DNA of 64,000 nt, from the NCBI GenBank assembly GCA_014925825.1, contig JACGCK010000134.1, forward strand, positions 59,795-123,794, in the 5' to 3' direction. This DNA comes from Pholiota molesta (Eukaryota; Basidiomycota; Agaricomycetes; Agaricales; Strophariaceae). Both the position numbers and the translations under genes were made by a program. Positions 49,348-59,568 of this stretch are shown piece after piece; within the stretch, counting starts at the first letter, position 1; each line of letters begins with the position of its first letter. Below the pieces are notes generated by a model that was given only the letters and a program-made list of their open reading frames with translations, did no database searches and was not told where the DNA came from.

Positions 49348-50547
49348 TCAAAAGTTACGCTGCTTCTTGATAGCAGACGAAACGCTCCCGGATCCAGGAA
49401 CACGGCGCTTCTTGCCAATTCCCAAGCTCTCAGCCGCCGCGCGCATAATAATGGTATTGATCAATCCAGCGTCGACGTCCTCGCCAAAGAGGTCTATGAG
49501 CTGCATCGCCTGCCTGACATGCTCCGGGTGAGGATAGTTCACGTGTAGAGGGTACGCGCCAGTGTAAGTAATCGAGCCGTCGGAATGGATCATGGGTAAC
49601 TTGGCCGGCTGAAGGGGATCTCCGTTGAGCGCATGTGCGACATAGCGATACCCGAACGGTTCGACAAGTCGCACACGTCGCTCGGGATGGCCGCGGGTAT
49701 TGTTAAGCTCGGAAGCGTACCGGAGCACCGCCTTGAGTAACGCCGCAGGAACCTCGAGAACTTGACCGTCCGGGTAGGCGAGAAGGAAATCACCATTAGC
49801 CCCGAAGAAGAGCTTCGAAAATCCAGGCACCGGGTTATTGAGCGCCGGAACGGTCTGCAAGGCGTTGATGTTGGGTACGGGCAGTGCTGCGGCCGCAGGG
49901 GCAGGAGCGAAGAAACCGGCGTTGTTATTCCCAAGAGCCGTAGCCTGAGGCATCTGGGGAACGGACTGGGCAGCGTACATCGGAGCGGGGGTGTGAACAG
50001 GCGTAGGCGCGGGAGGGTCGACCATAACGACGTCACCGGACCCTGTACCTTGAGCGCCTAAGTCGAGCTGGTGATCGTGATGCTGATACTGATGGTTGAT
50101 TGCCGAAGCATCAGGATTGTTCGCGGATTGCGGGGCCGGGCCTGCGATCACAGAAGCGCTGGACGAAGCTTCTTGTGGCGTTATGATCGTCTCGGCACCA
50201 GTGTATGGAAGCTGGCTGAGAGTATTGGCAGAGGTAGAAGCGATGTTCGAAGGCTCGGGATTGGAAGGAACGTTGGGAACTTTGGAAAGGGAAGAATAAG
50301 CAGGGGGGGCAGGAGAATAGGAAGCAGGAGAAGTAGGAGAATAATGAATATAGTCGGAAGAAGGAACGGGAGGAGCGATGTCGGTGTCGTTGAGGAGGGA
50401 AGTGTGGTTGGAGGTAGCGTTGTCGATGGATTTAGAGGAAGAAGGAGTGTTGTTGGATGTGTTGAGAGATGGAGTGGAAGTGGAAGCGGTGGCAGATTGG
50501 GCGGCTTTGGACGCGCGCTTACTCTTGGTGGGGGTGGAAGAGCTCAT
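49348..50547 (-). CDS. Extra ORF of the retrotransposon, between integrase and 3' LTR
   Basis: A 399-residue intact frame in the same orientation as pol, overlapping the end of pol by 29 bp. The first ~180 residues are Ser/Thr/Asn/Pro-rich. The second half is more ordered: FSKLFFGANGDFLLAYPDGQ, LRYASELNNTRGHPERRVRL, FGYRYVAHALNGDPLQPAKL and AMQLIDLFGEDVDAGL. The end is basic (GKKRRVPGSG, IKKQRNF) and could be a nuclear-localisation signal. I see no match to envelope, protease or RNase H motifs, and no membrane segment. Extra 3' ORFs are known in some LTR elements, but this one I do not recognise. Confidence 0.75.
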   Translation of the reverse strand: MSSSTPTKSKRASKAAQSATASTSTPSLNTSNNTPSSSKSIDNATSNHTSLLNDTDIAPPVPSSDYIHYSPTSPASYSPAPPAYSSLSKVPNVPSNPEPSNIASTSANTLSQLPYTGAETIITPQEASSSASVIAGPAPQSANNPDASAINHQYQHHDHQLDLGAQGTGSGDVVMVDPPAPTPVHTPAPMYAAQSVPQMPQATALGNNNAGFFAPAPAAAALPVPNINALQTVPALNNPVPGFSKLFFGANGDFLLAYPDGQVLEVPAALLKAVLRYASELNNTRGHPERRVRLVEPFGYRYVAHALNGDPLQPAKLPMIHSDGSITYTGAYPLHVNYPHPEHVRQAMQLIDLFGEDVDAGLINTIIMRAAAESLGIGKKRRVPGSGSVSSAIKKQRNF

Positions 50548-52165
50548 GAGGACGATGATGGTGGTTTGGGATGAAGATGAGGGATGCCTCGTCGCATTCC
50601 TGAGCCTTTATATAGTTTTCCGAGGGCTCAGTACCAAAAATAACCATCGACGTTCCAGCCGTAAAATTTTCGTCCACCGTCGGTGGAGCAACGAGCGCGT
50701 CTATTCCGCTGACGCCCATAGCTTCCAAATATTGCTCTAAAGCGATCAGATGACTCAGCTGATCGTAAGGTAGCCAGCTAGTGTCGCCTGTCTTAAATAA
50801 CACCTTAAACATAGCACTTTTACCTCCTTTCTTATGTTCTAGAATTTTCTCAACCATCCACTCGCCCTCCAGATCTTCAAGGTCGAAGATCTGTGTATCC
50901 AAGCGCCCAGGAAACAATTGATCATCGTTAGGCACATGAATCCTCAAAAGCGAAGCATGGAACACATCGTGAACACCTCTCCTGGTCAAAGTAACCGGCA
51001 ACTTCACCCTGAAAGAATGATTCCCAAAGTCCTCCGTAATTTGATATGGCCCAATAAACTTAGGAGACAGCTTACGACTCATTCCCTTAGGCAGAGAAAT
51101 ATTCTTAGTAGAAATATAAACAAAATCATTTACCACGAACGGCGCCTTAATACGCTTACGGTTCGCATTCCGAACTGACTTAACGCGCGCAGCAATAATA
51201 CAATCATGAGCACGCATAACCGCAGAACGCATCTTTTTAGCGAATGCGCGCACGCCAGGAAAGCCGTCAGGCTTATCCGCGTCCCAAATAAACGATCGCG
51301 GTAAACGCCCATAATTCAAGAAAAACGGCGCATAGCCCGTACTCTCCGAACGCGCAGAATTAATCGCAAACTCAATAGCAGGCAACTTCAAAACCCAATC
51401 TTTCTGATCTGGACTAATACTGACTCGTAACATTTGCCCAATTGTCTTATTAGCGCGCTCCGTCGCGCCATCAGACTCGGGATGGAAAGCGCTCGACATA
51501 TTTAATTTAGTACCAATCAGCTTATGCAGCTCCTGCCAGAAGTGACTCGTAAACAAGGGATCCCTATCACTGACTATAATCCTAGGCAAACCATGGTGTT
51601 TATAGACCTCAGCAAAAACCAACTCTGCTACCTGCTTAGCAGTATAATTAGTCCTACTAGGCACCAAGTGTACCATACTCGTAAACAAGTCAATAATAGT
51701 CGTAATGGAATCAAAAGTACCATCCCTATTTCGAGATTCTGGAAAAGGACCTACGAAATCAATGCCAATAGCTTCCCAAGGACGACTCTGAACCTCCAAA
51801 GGATTCAACAGCCCATAGGGCTTATGATTACCAGATTTACTACGCCTACAAGTAACACAGGTCTCACAAAACTTCTCAATATCACTACTCATTGTTTTCC
51901 ACCAGACGAACTCCCTAAGATAATCATATGTCTTACGAAACCCCAAATGAGCCAACAAAGTATGGGCTTCGGAGATAACGATCTCGCGAACGGCGCGCCC
52001 TCCAGTGAACACATTAGGAATACACAGGAGCTTCTTGCCGTCCTGGGACAAGTACAACAGCTCGTCTTTATCGTCATACACAAAATTCTTATGCGCTGAC
52101 GGCCTCTCAACCACAGACTTAAACAGCGGGTCTTCATGATAATGACCTGCGATTACTGACTTCAC
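50519..52165 (-). CDS. Integrase region of pol with chromodomain-like C-terminus
   Basis: An open frame of 548 residues. The zinc-binding HHCC domain is visible (EAHTLLAHLG, then CETCVTCRR). The DDE core follows: IGIDFVGPF (D), IVSDRDPLFTSHFW (D), GATERANKTI (E). After the GPY/F-type module (LSPKFIGPYQITE) comes a chromodomain-like stretch, EGEWMVEKILEHKKGG...TSWLPYDQLSH, as in chromoviruses. This is the least damaged part of pol. The first residues are probably the continuation of an upstream polyprotein rather than a true start. Confidence 0.92.
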   Translation of the reverse strand: MKSVIAGHYHEDPLFKSVVERPSAHKNFVYDDKDELLYLSQDGKKLLCIPNVFTGGRAVREIVISEAHTLLAHLGFRKTYDYLREFVWWKTMSSDIEKFCETCVTCRRSKSGNHKPYGLLNPLEVQSRPWEAIGIDFVGPFPESRNRDGTFDSITTIIDLFTSMVHLVPSRTNYTAKQVAELVFAEVYKHHGLPRIIVSDRDPLFTSHFWQELHKLIGTKLNMSSAFHPESDGATERANKTIGQMLRVSISPDQKDWVLKLPAIEFAINSARSESTGYAPFFLNYGRLPRSFIWDADKPDGFPGVRAFAKKMRSAVMRAHDCIIAARVKSVRNANRKRIKAPFVVNDFVYISTKNISLPKGMSRKLSPKFIGPYQITEDFGNHSFRVKLPVTLTRRGVHDVFHASLLRIHVPNDDQLFPGRLDTQIFDLEDLEGEWMVEKILEHKKGGKSAMFKVLFKTGDTSWLPYDQLSHLIALEQYLEAMGVSGIDALVAPPTVDENFTAGTSMVIFGTEPSENYIKAQECDEASLIFIPNHHHRPHELFHPHQE

Positions 52166-55100
52166 GTTATATTATCTAACTCTCCATTCAAATCCAGATT
52201 CGACGCAGCCGCACCCTCATCCTCCTCTTCACCAGGAACCTCAACTGGTGCGTCAACCGCGTCCTTACTCCCAGAAGTACTCGCTACAGGAGTATTCTGC
52301 GCCACCGGCACGCGCGCTGGGATGCGAATCACCAAGCGCTCGTTAGGCGCCGGTGGCGCCGGGCCTTTTAAAGTAAACGAATCCTTAACGCGAGCAGCGA
52401 ACTCGTCCGAAGTTTCGGCGCGCCCAGTTTCAGCGCCTTCGCGCTCACGCGCTTTCTTAGATTTACGACCTACAAAGTTCGTAGCTGACATAGCACAGCT
52501 TCCAAACCAACGAACACAGGCGCCGCTACCACGTTGCACGCCAACTCCATGGATTCACCGTATCGTCATACTCTGTATATTCGGACGGCGCGCGCACAGT
52601 TCCCGGCGCATCATTAGAATAAATACGCGATAACGCATCACTCAAGATATTCTCAGTACCCGGGACATAAATCACTTCGAAATCAAATAAACTGATATTC
52701 TCAAGCCAGCGCGCCCTCCGTCCAGAGACATCGCGGTGCTGTAATATAGTCACCAAACCTTTGTGATCAGTATACCACCTAAAATGAACGCCTAATAATA
52801 TATCCCTGTATCTCATCATAGTCTCTAAGCCAGCCAGCATCTCTATCTCATGAACAGGATAATTCTGTTGTGCCGGACTTAATTTCGCTGAGTAAAATGC
52901 CGCTACAGGTGCTGTTTTCCAGTCTTCACCCTGGCTAATCACACAGCAATCCCAGTAATACAACCATCTGTAATTAAGTTAATCGGAGGAGCCCCCCTCT
53001 ATGATCAATTGGCCTCCTATGATGATCCTTACAAGAACTCGCTGATGCCTTAATTTGATCAAACGCTCGTTGATGCGTAAAATCCCAACGGAAAGGTACC
53101 GCGTCGCTCGTAAGCGTATGAAGAACGCCCATCGGAATCCGTACGCGATCGATGTCATCTGCCAAATATCCGGCCGCGCCAAGGAAACCTCGCAGCAGAT
53201 CGCGGTTGGTAGGCACTTTCCAGTTAATCAACTTGTCAACCTTGTGTGGATCCATCTGAATGCCGTCGTCGTCCACGATTCGGCCAAGGATCTTAACACG
53301 GTTGGCAATAAATTCAAGTTTACCTTCAGACAAATAGAACTTTTCCTTCTTCAATATGTCCAATACAATTTTTACGTGCTCAATGTGTTCCTTAAGAGTG
53401 TCCGAATAAATCACAATGTCGTCCAAGTACACATCCATAAATCTTCCTATATGTTCCGAGAAGATATGATTCATGGAACTCTGATGCGTCGCCGGCGCAT
53501 TAATGTCACCAATCTGGAGTACATTACTAACCATGTTACCATTTGGGGTCGCAAACACTGTTTTCCACACATCTCGAGGTTCCACGCGCGTCTGTTCGTA
53601 CGCTCTTTCATATCCAGAAGCGTCCGATAAGGTTTCAAAGACACGCGTCGCATGATACCTTCGATTTCTGGCAAAGGACTAGCCATCTTCTTAGTGTTCG
53701 CATTACGCGCTCTCAGATCTATACAGTGCGAAGCTTCGGTGGTTCCCCATTTTTACTTGGTTTGGGAATATACATCATTGGCACCGAATTCCTACTGCTC
53801 GTTACTTTCCATCTACCTGTATTAATGTATGCCCTTCGCTTCTCAATCCATTGATCCATAAATGCTTCAGGACATCTAGCCGGTCGCCAAGGATAAACCT
53901 TCTCTTCGTCGATCAAATCAATTCGATGATTGATCGCCCTTAACGGAGGCAATTCTGTTTCCGCGGCTGTTTTACACAACGGCTCAGCTAAACTCTTAAG
54001 GTATTGACGCGCTTCCTCAAGATTAAGCTCACGAAGCACCGCTGATCTGGAAGCAAGGGTACGCACTGTTGATCCCTTGATTGGCAAGGCCGTATTACTC
54101 CCGATGACAACTCGTGTATCATTAATCCAACCATAACTCTATGCTGATATAAGAACGGCGTTCCTAATATGAGGTCATGGTTCGGTAAATTCATAATATC
54201 AAATGAGCGACTTTCATTAATACCCTGGTACTTGAAATCCACTGTAGCTCTGTAATTCACCTTGGTCCTGGATCCTAATGCTGCAATTGCACAGTAAGGG
54301 GAGTAGCTAACTCTTCCTTCTTAACCTTTAATTGATCTGCAAACGACGACGACATAAAGTCGCACAAAGACCCCGTATCAATAAGCGCCCGTGCAGGTTC
54401 TCCATTAACATGAACCACTACTGTAAATAATTAGGCACAACGCGCGATGGATCCTTAGTTCTGCTGCAGTCCTCATTACCGAAGGCAAAGTATCATTATC
54501 AGTTTGCGCAACTGCCATTCCAGCCGAAGCAGGTAGATCCCATTTATTATAGTCTTCAAAGATGGACCAATCTCCCATTTCTACTACTTTATGTTCCTGA
54601 ACATCACCGTTATCGTAGCTACTGAATATATCGAATTCATCCCATTCATCTGAATCAGAGTCTTCAAACTCGTCATCGCTTGAATCCGAATAATCTAACA
54701 AGTCTGGAACCTGATCTTCGTCTTCCTCAGACTCGCCCTCCGGATTTTCGTAACCGAAAAGACGCCATAATCCGCTGTAGTCGACATCAGGATCATGGAC
54801 TACAATGAGCCACCTACGCAATTGCCGTCTGAACCATACAGCAATATCAAATCGTGAATCCTGTACCAAACGCGCTGAAAGCTCGAAGCTAACACTCAAA
54901 TACCGATCCCTGACTACATACACTTCACTATCTGGCAATCGGAACACTATATATCTAATTCCAAAGCCTGCTTATCCCTCTTGGACCAAGCCAAGTATTC
55001 AGAGAAGGGCCTCCACACTCAAGCCTCCAGGCTGCGTTCATCGCATAGTAATCCCACTGACGCCTACGCTTAAAACCAGCGCGGCTGCAAAAGTAACCCT

Positions 55101-55582
55101 CAGTTTATTCCTTTGTGCACATTTAATGGCATACCAACGTCCAACTAAGAAATCGTCTCGCTCAGCCGCTGAACGCGGACACAACTCATCAGCCAATGTA
55201 ACATTATCCAATATAGCCAAATGTCTCCCATTATCCGTTTCATAAACAAGGAATCGTTCAGACTCCATACCCTCAGTTACTGGATCGCCAGGAAAAGGTC
55301 GCGCGAGGTTCAAGGAGCGCTGAATAACATCGCACAGAGGTGATCCCAGCCGGGTTTGATCCCCCGACCTGTCATCATCCGCCAAAATGCGTACAGCATC
55401 TCCCACATCCATCGCGCATACACCACTATCCCAACTCACCGCTTCAGTAGCCTCGTCAAACACCGCACCAGCCATAGAACTCTCAACAGACATGTAGTAC
55501 GTCGCGGCTTCGCCAGGCTGCTCGGTCGTGGACTCCGGCCCGGTGACGGAAGCTAGCTGCTCCTCGGTTTCGGTAATCAAAT
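52166..55582 (-). pseudogene. Protease, reverse transcriptase and RNase H region of pol, broken by several frameshifts
   Basis: Successive frames cover 55038-55580, 54405-54947, 53988-54430, 53719-54087, 52974-53686, 52526-52963 and 52162-52539. Protease: ALIDTGSLCDFMSSSF near 54373 and FDIMNLPNHDLILGTPFLYQ near 54180. Reverse transcriptase: MMYIPKPSKNGEPPKLRTV, then DVWKTVFATPNG, and the catalytic FMDVYLDDIVIYSD near 53440. RNase H: VHEIEMLAGLE, FRWYTDHKGL, YVPGTENILSDALSR. Frame changes separate blocks that adjoin in working elements (for example within the protease, near 54290). Each break needs only a one- or two-base change. Confidence 0.88.
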
Positions 55583-56851
55583 CTACATTGAACGCGCGAG
55601 CGCCTGGTGGTCCTTTCTTAGCGCCCGGGACTTAACCGACTGCCTATCAGGACAGTTACGTCCAATGTGTCCAGTCTTACCACAACCGTAGCACCGGATT
55701 TCCGCAGAGTCGTTAGTAGACTTCGACGTAGTACTCTTAATATCATTATTCCCATGAGATTTATTCTGACCATCTCCGGATTTGCTGTAAGAAGAATGGT
55801 GACCATTCCTACCAGTATTACCATCTTTCTGATATTTATTACCCTTGAACCCATTCCTGGTCCCATCAGAAGATCTCTCAGATGACTTGTTATTATCACG
55901 GTTCGAAGTACCTTTGCTACGCGAAGTGTCCTTATGATCGCGAGATTTATCGCTATATTCCTTACGATTTCTCTCCATCATATCGGCCATTTCGTGCCGC
56001 GTCGCGACAGCCACGACTTCGTCCCAAGAAGCCTCCTTGAAATCTAAACCTTCCTTCCAAAGAGCAGTCTGTAGTTCTGTTCTCAGACCATTCCATAATT
56101 TATCAACTCGTTGCTGTTCATTGGAAGTACCAATAACTCTGAATAATAAGCTGACCTCGGCTGCAAAAGCCTTGACCGTCATCGAGCCCTGAGTCAAATT
56201 GTCCAGTCTCCGACGTTGCTTCAACCGGTAATCCGGCGGGAAACAGTAGTCGTAGAGACCTTTGAAAAAGTCCTCCAAGGCAAACAACGTCTCGCTAAGC
56301 ATAACCGTAGTCGTAAAATATTTCGCGGCTTTACCTTGCAAGTAATCCCCGCACCGAATAACTTGTTCCTCGGGCGGCAAACGAGCTTCGATACAGAAGC
56401 GCCTACACTGCATTACATACGTTGTATATTTAATCGCGTCTGCATCGCCATGATAAACGGTCGGCGTCGTCGGCATGATCGCGCGGAAACGGCTGGGTGC
56501 CAAAGCAGTAGGCTGTTCAGGAGGGTTGTAAAGGTTGCTAGAGAAGTGAGCCTCTCTTCCCTGAGGAGCCTGCTTAGCACCTATTTCCTCTAATAAATTC
56601 CTCCCAACTCTGCCATTTAACAAGCGCCCTACCATGCTATCCGGCGTCAATTGCGCGCTCGGTAATAATGTACCCGAAGTTCGCGGCGCATTCTTTGGCG
56701 TCGAAGTTCCTTGCAATATAAATCTCTCAAATTCCTTAGACATAGGACTATCGGAAATGCGCTCGGTGTGTAAAATCTGCTCTTCCCGGCGCTTATTAAA
56801 CTGATCCGCTTTTTCCTTTTCCTTTTGCCATTCCTCGAACAATTGACTCAT
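55583..56851 (-). CDS. Gag capsid ORF with CCHC zinc knuckle
   Basis: 422 codons. The capsid-like part includes YHGDADAIKYTTYVMQCRRF and FPPDYRLKQRRRLDNL; the retroviral zinc knuckle CYGCGKTGHIGRNCPDRQ lies near the end. The start ATG overlaps the stop of the preceding ORF in an ATGA arrangement (56848-56851). Just after the zinc knuckle the coding signal seems to pass into another frame (reading ...NVDLITETEEQ) that leads into protease. Confidence 0.88.
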   Translation of the reverse strand: MSQLFEEWQKEKEKADQFNKRREEQILHTERISDSPMSKEFERFILQGTSTPKNAPRTSGTLLPSAQLTPDSMVGRLLNGRVGRNLLEEIGAKQAPQGREAHFSSNLYNPPEQPTALAPSRFRAIMPTTPTVYHGDADAIKYTTYVMQCRRFCIEARLPPEEQVIRCGDYLQGKAAKYFTTTVMLSETLFALEDFFKGLYDYCFPPDYRLKQRRRLDNLTQGSMTVKAFAAEVSLLFRVIGTSNEQQRVDKLWNGLRTELQTALWKEGLDFKEASWDEVVAVATRHEMADMMERNRKEYSDKSRDHKDTSRSKGTSNRDNNKSSERSSDGTRNGFKGNKYQKDGNTGRNGHHSSYSKSGDGQNKSHGNNDIKSTTSKSTNDSAEIRCYGCGKTGHIGRNCPDRQSVKSRALRKDHQALARSM

Positions 56852-57606
56852 ACGTTCTTCATGGATATTAATCCTGTCCGCGCGCTCTTCGGCCCCCTTG
56901 TCTTGGGCGTCTGATGCGGCGGCTGATCTCTCACGGATTGTTCAAGCCTTTCGTTATCCCGCGTTAACTCAGCAAATCGAACCCTCTGGGCCTCGGTGTT
57001 CAATTCATGCTCAGAGATTCCAACATTGCCCCATTCGGCGGGATCGATCGTTTTCCCCTTCGAGGAAATCTTACCTATATTCTCAGACTCACTGTCTGTG
57101 TCCACAAGATCATGGAACACAGTCTCATCTGGACTGTCCTCTCTCTCAGGTGTGTTTCTCTTTCCCTCGAGAGCTTCTAATCTAACCAATATTTGATTCA
57201 TAAGTGGTAATAACATTCCCACCTGCTGTTTACTTTCCGCGACGGCCTCCATGGCCTTAACAAATTCCTCAGTACGTACTACCTGACCTTGACCTTGATC
57301 AGCGCTATTACTCAACGGGGCCCGCCCTCCAGGCTGCGGCTCCTCCAACCGACGGTCGTTCTCAGACGCACCGCGGCTATTTTCAGAACTGTGAGGGTCG
57401 TCACCCATCACATCATCACGCGCGCCTCCCTGGGCGGCTGTTATCGAGTTGGTGCCCACGACGCCGCCTGCCGCGGGTGTGGCCGCACCGGGATGGACAA
57501 CACTGTCCTTCGACTGGGCACCGCCGACTTCCTCGATCGGTCCCAACCCCTCAACACTAGGGGTACTTGGCTGCTTAGACTGCGAGCGCCCTCGTCTCAC
57601 TGCCAT
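56848..57606 (-). CDS. Upstream gag-like ORF of the retrotransposon
   Basis: About 252 residues from the ATG at 57606 (MAVRRGRSQSK). Gly/Ser/Pro-rich first part, then a helical, likely coiled stretch (LRFAELTRDNERLEQ-like, from 'VRFAELTRDNERLEQSV') near its end. Stops at TGA in ATGA overlap with the capsid ORF. Whether this is a separate protein or the N-part of one gag split by a sequence error cannot be told from this copy alone. Confidence 0.7.
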   Translation of the reverse strand: MAVRRGRSQSKQPSTPSVEGLGPIEEVGGAQSKDSVVHPGAATPAAGGVVGTNSITAAQGGARDDVMGDDPHSSENSRGASENDRRLEEPQPGGRAPLSNSADQGQGQVVRTEEFVKAMEAVAESKQQVGMLLPLMNQILVRLEALEGKRNTPEREDSPDETVFHDLVDTDSESENIGKISSKGKTIDPAEWGNVGISEHELNTEAQRVRFAELTRDNERLEQSVRDQPPHQTPKTRGPKSARTGLISMKNV

Positions 57607-57782
57607 CACAGCACAGCAAAAGCTAAAATAAAGTTAGGGTTTTTAATTAATTGACTACTCACCTGGAAGTCCTGGTTGATCAGACCGGGGTTATCCAAGG
57701 CTCGACGTCGTCGACGAAGTTAAATGAGTAAGCTCGGGGTGTTCCCGTAGAGTATCGAACCGATTCTCTCTTGTCAAAAATA

Positions 57783-58061
57783 TGTGACAAGGCGTGTTCC
57801 CACGAGTCTTGCCACACGAGAACCCAAAAGACAGTTGAAGAGCTGAATTCCAGGCCGACTATCTACGTACACCAAGTCGGCCTTAAATACTCTACGGATG
57901 TCTAATACGTCATAACTAGATAGTTTTTAAACATAAGGTTTTTCGGAATATGGAGAGAGTGGGGAGTGTAAACAAAACGAAAGAAACAAATAAAAGTTCT
58001 AAGTCAATAAGATAAGATAAGATAAAGAGTCGTGCTGTGTGGTCGCTAGCGATCCGTCACA
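57783..58061 (-). repeat. 5' LTR of the Ty3/gypsy element
   Basis: 279 bp, TGTGAC...GTCACA; followed by the target repeat ATCGG at 58062-58066. Confidence 0.95.
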
Positions 58062-58066
58062 ATCGG

Positions 58067-58330
58067 CTACTAACGGTCATGACTCGAGCTCAACACAAGC
58101 GCAATTTTCACGTTTCAACCATGATGCCACTCTCACTTCAACGTAATCGATAACTCTCCTTCTAAAAGGTTCATTTGGTCGTCGTTCCCATTTGTTGATT
58201 CGAGATATCAAACTTGCAAGCTTCAAGCACTATATACGGTATGTTGTCCTGCCAGTGCATTGTCTGAAAGTATATGAGCAGTCTAAAGCATTTGAACAGC
58301 ATTTGAGCATCGACAACAACGTCCCCTAAG
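58067..58330 (+). promoter_or_regulatory. Tail of copy 1 unit and promoter of small gene copy 2
   Basis: Holds a CTTCAAG box (58221-58227) directly followed by a TATA box (CACTATATACGG, near 58228-58239), about 95 bp before the ATG. The leader (TCTGAAAGTATATGAGCA...) is shared by all copies. Confidence 0.6.
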
Positions 58331-58714
58331 ATGGTGAACCACGTTGTCGGCCTGCTTCTCAGTTACAAGCAAATGGTCGAATTCGGCACTTTTCTTGCTG
58401 GAAAACCGTTGGCTCACGGAGACAATGCCTTCGGCTATTGTCGCAAGGAAGTCAGAAAATTCCAGCATCGCTTCATCGCCATCGATTACCCAAAGGGTTC
58501 GCTGAAAGGCAAGCTCATGTTGGTGTTATGGGACCACGACTCGGAGGTCGAGTTCAACCTGGAGAAGGCCAAGACGTCCAAACTCACAATGACGGCGAGG
58601 GATTGGCTGAAGCAGCGTGGCGTTTCGGACACGGAGAATCTCAAGTTTGTGGACACCGAAGATACCTGGATCGAACAAGGTGCTCTACGCAGCCACGGGA
58701 AGTCTACCTCGTAA
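58331..58714 (+). CDS. Small MVNHVVGLLL-family protein, copy 2 (apparently intact)
   Basis: 127 residues, the reference copy of the array and the only one with no visible break. Blocks: MVNHVVGLLLSYKQMVEFGT, FLAGKPL, FGYCRKEVRKFQHRFIAIDY, LMLVLWDHDSEVEFNLEKA, MTARDWLKQRGVSDTENL, FVDTEDTWIE and a polar tail. Mixed alpha/beta is likely; no signal peptide, membrane segment or known catalytic motif. I do not recognise the family. A conserved 3' region (GTACTTGTAGGTATATTTTA) follows each copy. Confidence 0.72.
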   Translation: MVNHVVGLLLSYKQMVEFGTFLAGKPLAHGDNAFGYCRKEVRKFQHRFIAIDYPKGSLKGKLMLVLWDHDSEVEFNLEKAKTSKLTMTARDWLKQRGVSDTENLKFVDTEDTWIEQGALRSHGKSTS

Positions 58715-59170
58715 GGTACACAACTGATAGAATTCTCAACATAGTTCTCCGTACTTGTAGGTATATTTTATGAAAAAGAAAGGAATGAGTGTTGCATACA
58801 GTACAAGAGGTCAGAATTAAAAAATCAAGCGCATTTCTGATTCCTGAAGCGTGCTAGAAAGAAATCGGCTACTAACGCCATGAGGCCCATGACTCAAGTT
58901 GAACACAAGCGCACCTTCCCTGGACTGGTTTAAGCGGTCTCTACCACGAACCACTCCATTCTCATCCCAACGCAATCGATATCTCTCCTTCAGCAGGTTC
59001 ATTTCGTCGTTTTATCGGAGTGTTAGCTGTTCATTGAAATATCAAGCTCAAGCTCAGCCTTCGAGCCTTTGATTAATACGGTTTGTTTTTCTTCATATCT
59101 ACAAATATTGATATGAGCAATAAGCGCTCTAACGCATTTTGAACAGCAGTTCGGCATTGACTCTTCTAAG

Positions 59171-59327
59171 ATGGTGAACCACGTTGCCGGCCTCCTTCTC
59201 AGCTGGAAACAAATGCGTGAACTTAGAACATTTATAGCCGGAAAACCCTTGGGCCGCGACAAAATGGAGGCCTATCCCTTGTGTTTACGGGAAGTCGAAA
59301 AGACAAACCATCGCTTGATAGTGTTCG
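59171..59327 (+). pseudogene. Small-family copy 3, truncated by a segmental duplication
   Basis: Starts at the shared AAGATGGTGAACCA context and follows the family for 52 residues (MVNHVAGLLLSWKQMRELRT, FIAGKPLGRDK, LREVEKTNHRLIVF). At about 59328 it runs into sequence copied from the 5' end of the coiled-coil gene (46056 onward), read in antisense, and stops at 59398. Its own TATA-like region (GATTAATACGG) is weaker than in the other copies. Confidence 0.85.
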
Positions 59328-59568
59328 ATGGTAAAAGGGAGCGTAGAGTGCGGAAGGAGGGTATTCCTGAGCCTGCAGGACTGGCTGAGTTGGTTTGATT
59401 GATGCTAGTCGAACCTGGGGAATAGCCAATTCCCTGGGGAATCTGAGTGCTCGAACTTCCCGCCACGCTGCTCGTAGACTGCCTGCGAGAAGAGCTTCCA
59501 GAAGAAAATACGCTCTTCTTGGTGTTCGGTGTCGTTGACGGGGTATTGGGCGTGAGTAGGGTGGCCAT
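59328..59568 (-). pseudogene. Duplicated 5' fragment of the coiled-coil gene
   Basis: 241 bp matching 46056-46296 by eye with only a few substitutions and no indel, including the ATG and the first ~80 codons (MATLLTPNTPSTTPNTKKSV...). The frame then reads antisense through copy 3 for about 18 codons to a stop at 59272, making a chimeric 98-residue ORF that, with the duplicated promoter, could be transcribed. Confidence 0.9.

Larger units (their letters stand above)
48930..58061 (-). mobile_element. Ty3/gypsy LTR retrotransposon, full length (9,132 bp), minus orientation
   Basis: Two LTRs (48930-49209 and 57783-58061) begin TGTGAC and end GTCACA, and differ, as far as I can align by eye, only by one T in a T-run. 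A 5-bp target duplication ATCGG flanks the element (48925-48929 and 58062-58066). The uninterrupted site (AAATCGGCTACTAACG) survives downstream of copy 2, near 58866. Reading from the right: gag ORF, gag/zinc knuckle ORF, protease, reverse transcriptase, RNase H, integrase with a chromodomain-like end (protease-RT-RNase H-integrase order = Ty3/gypsy), then an extra ORF before the 3' LTR. A purine-rich tract (AGATGGAGGG on the minus strand, just before the 3' LTR) suits priming of plus-strand synthesis. I could not identify a tRNA primer site next to the 5' LTR. Confidence 0.95.

Noticed and set aside
57750..57770. GGTTCGATAC (minus strand) near the 5' LTR as a tRNA primer site
   Set aside because: It is in tRNA sense, not complementary to a tRNA 3' end, and does not adjoin the LTR; no CCA-complementary TGG is present.
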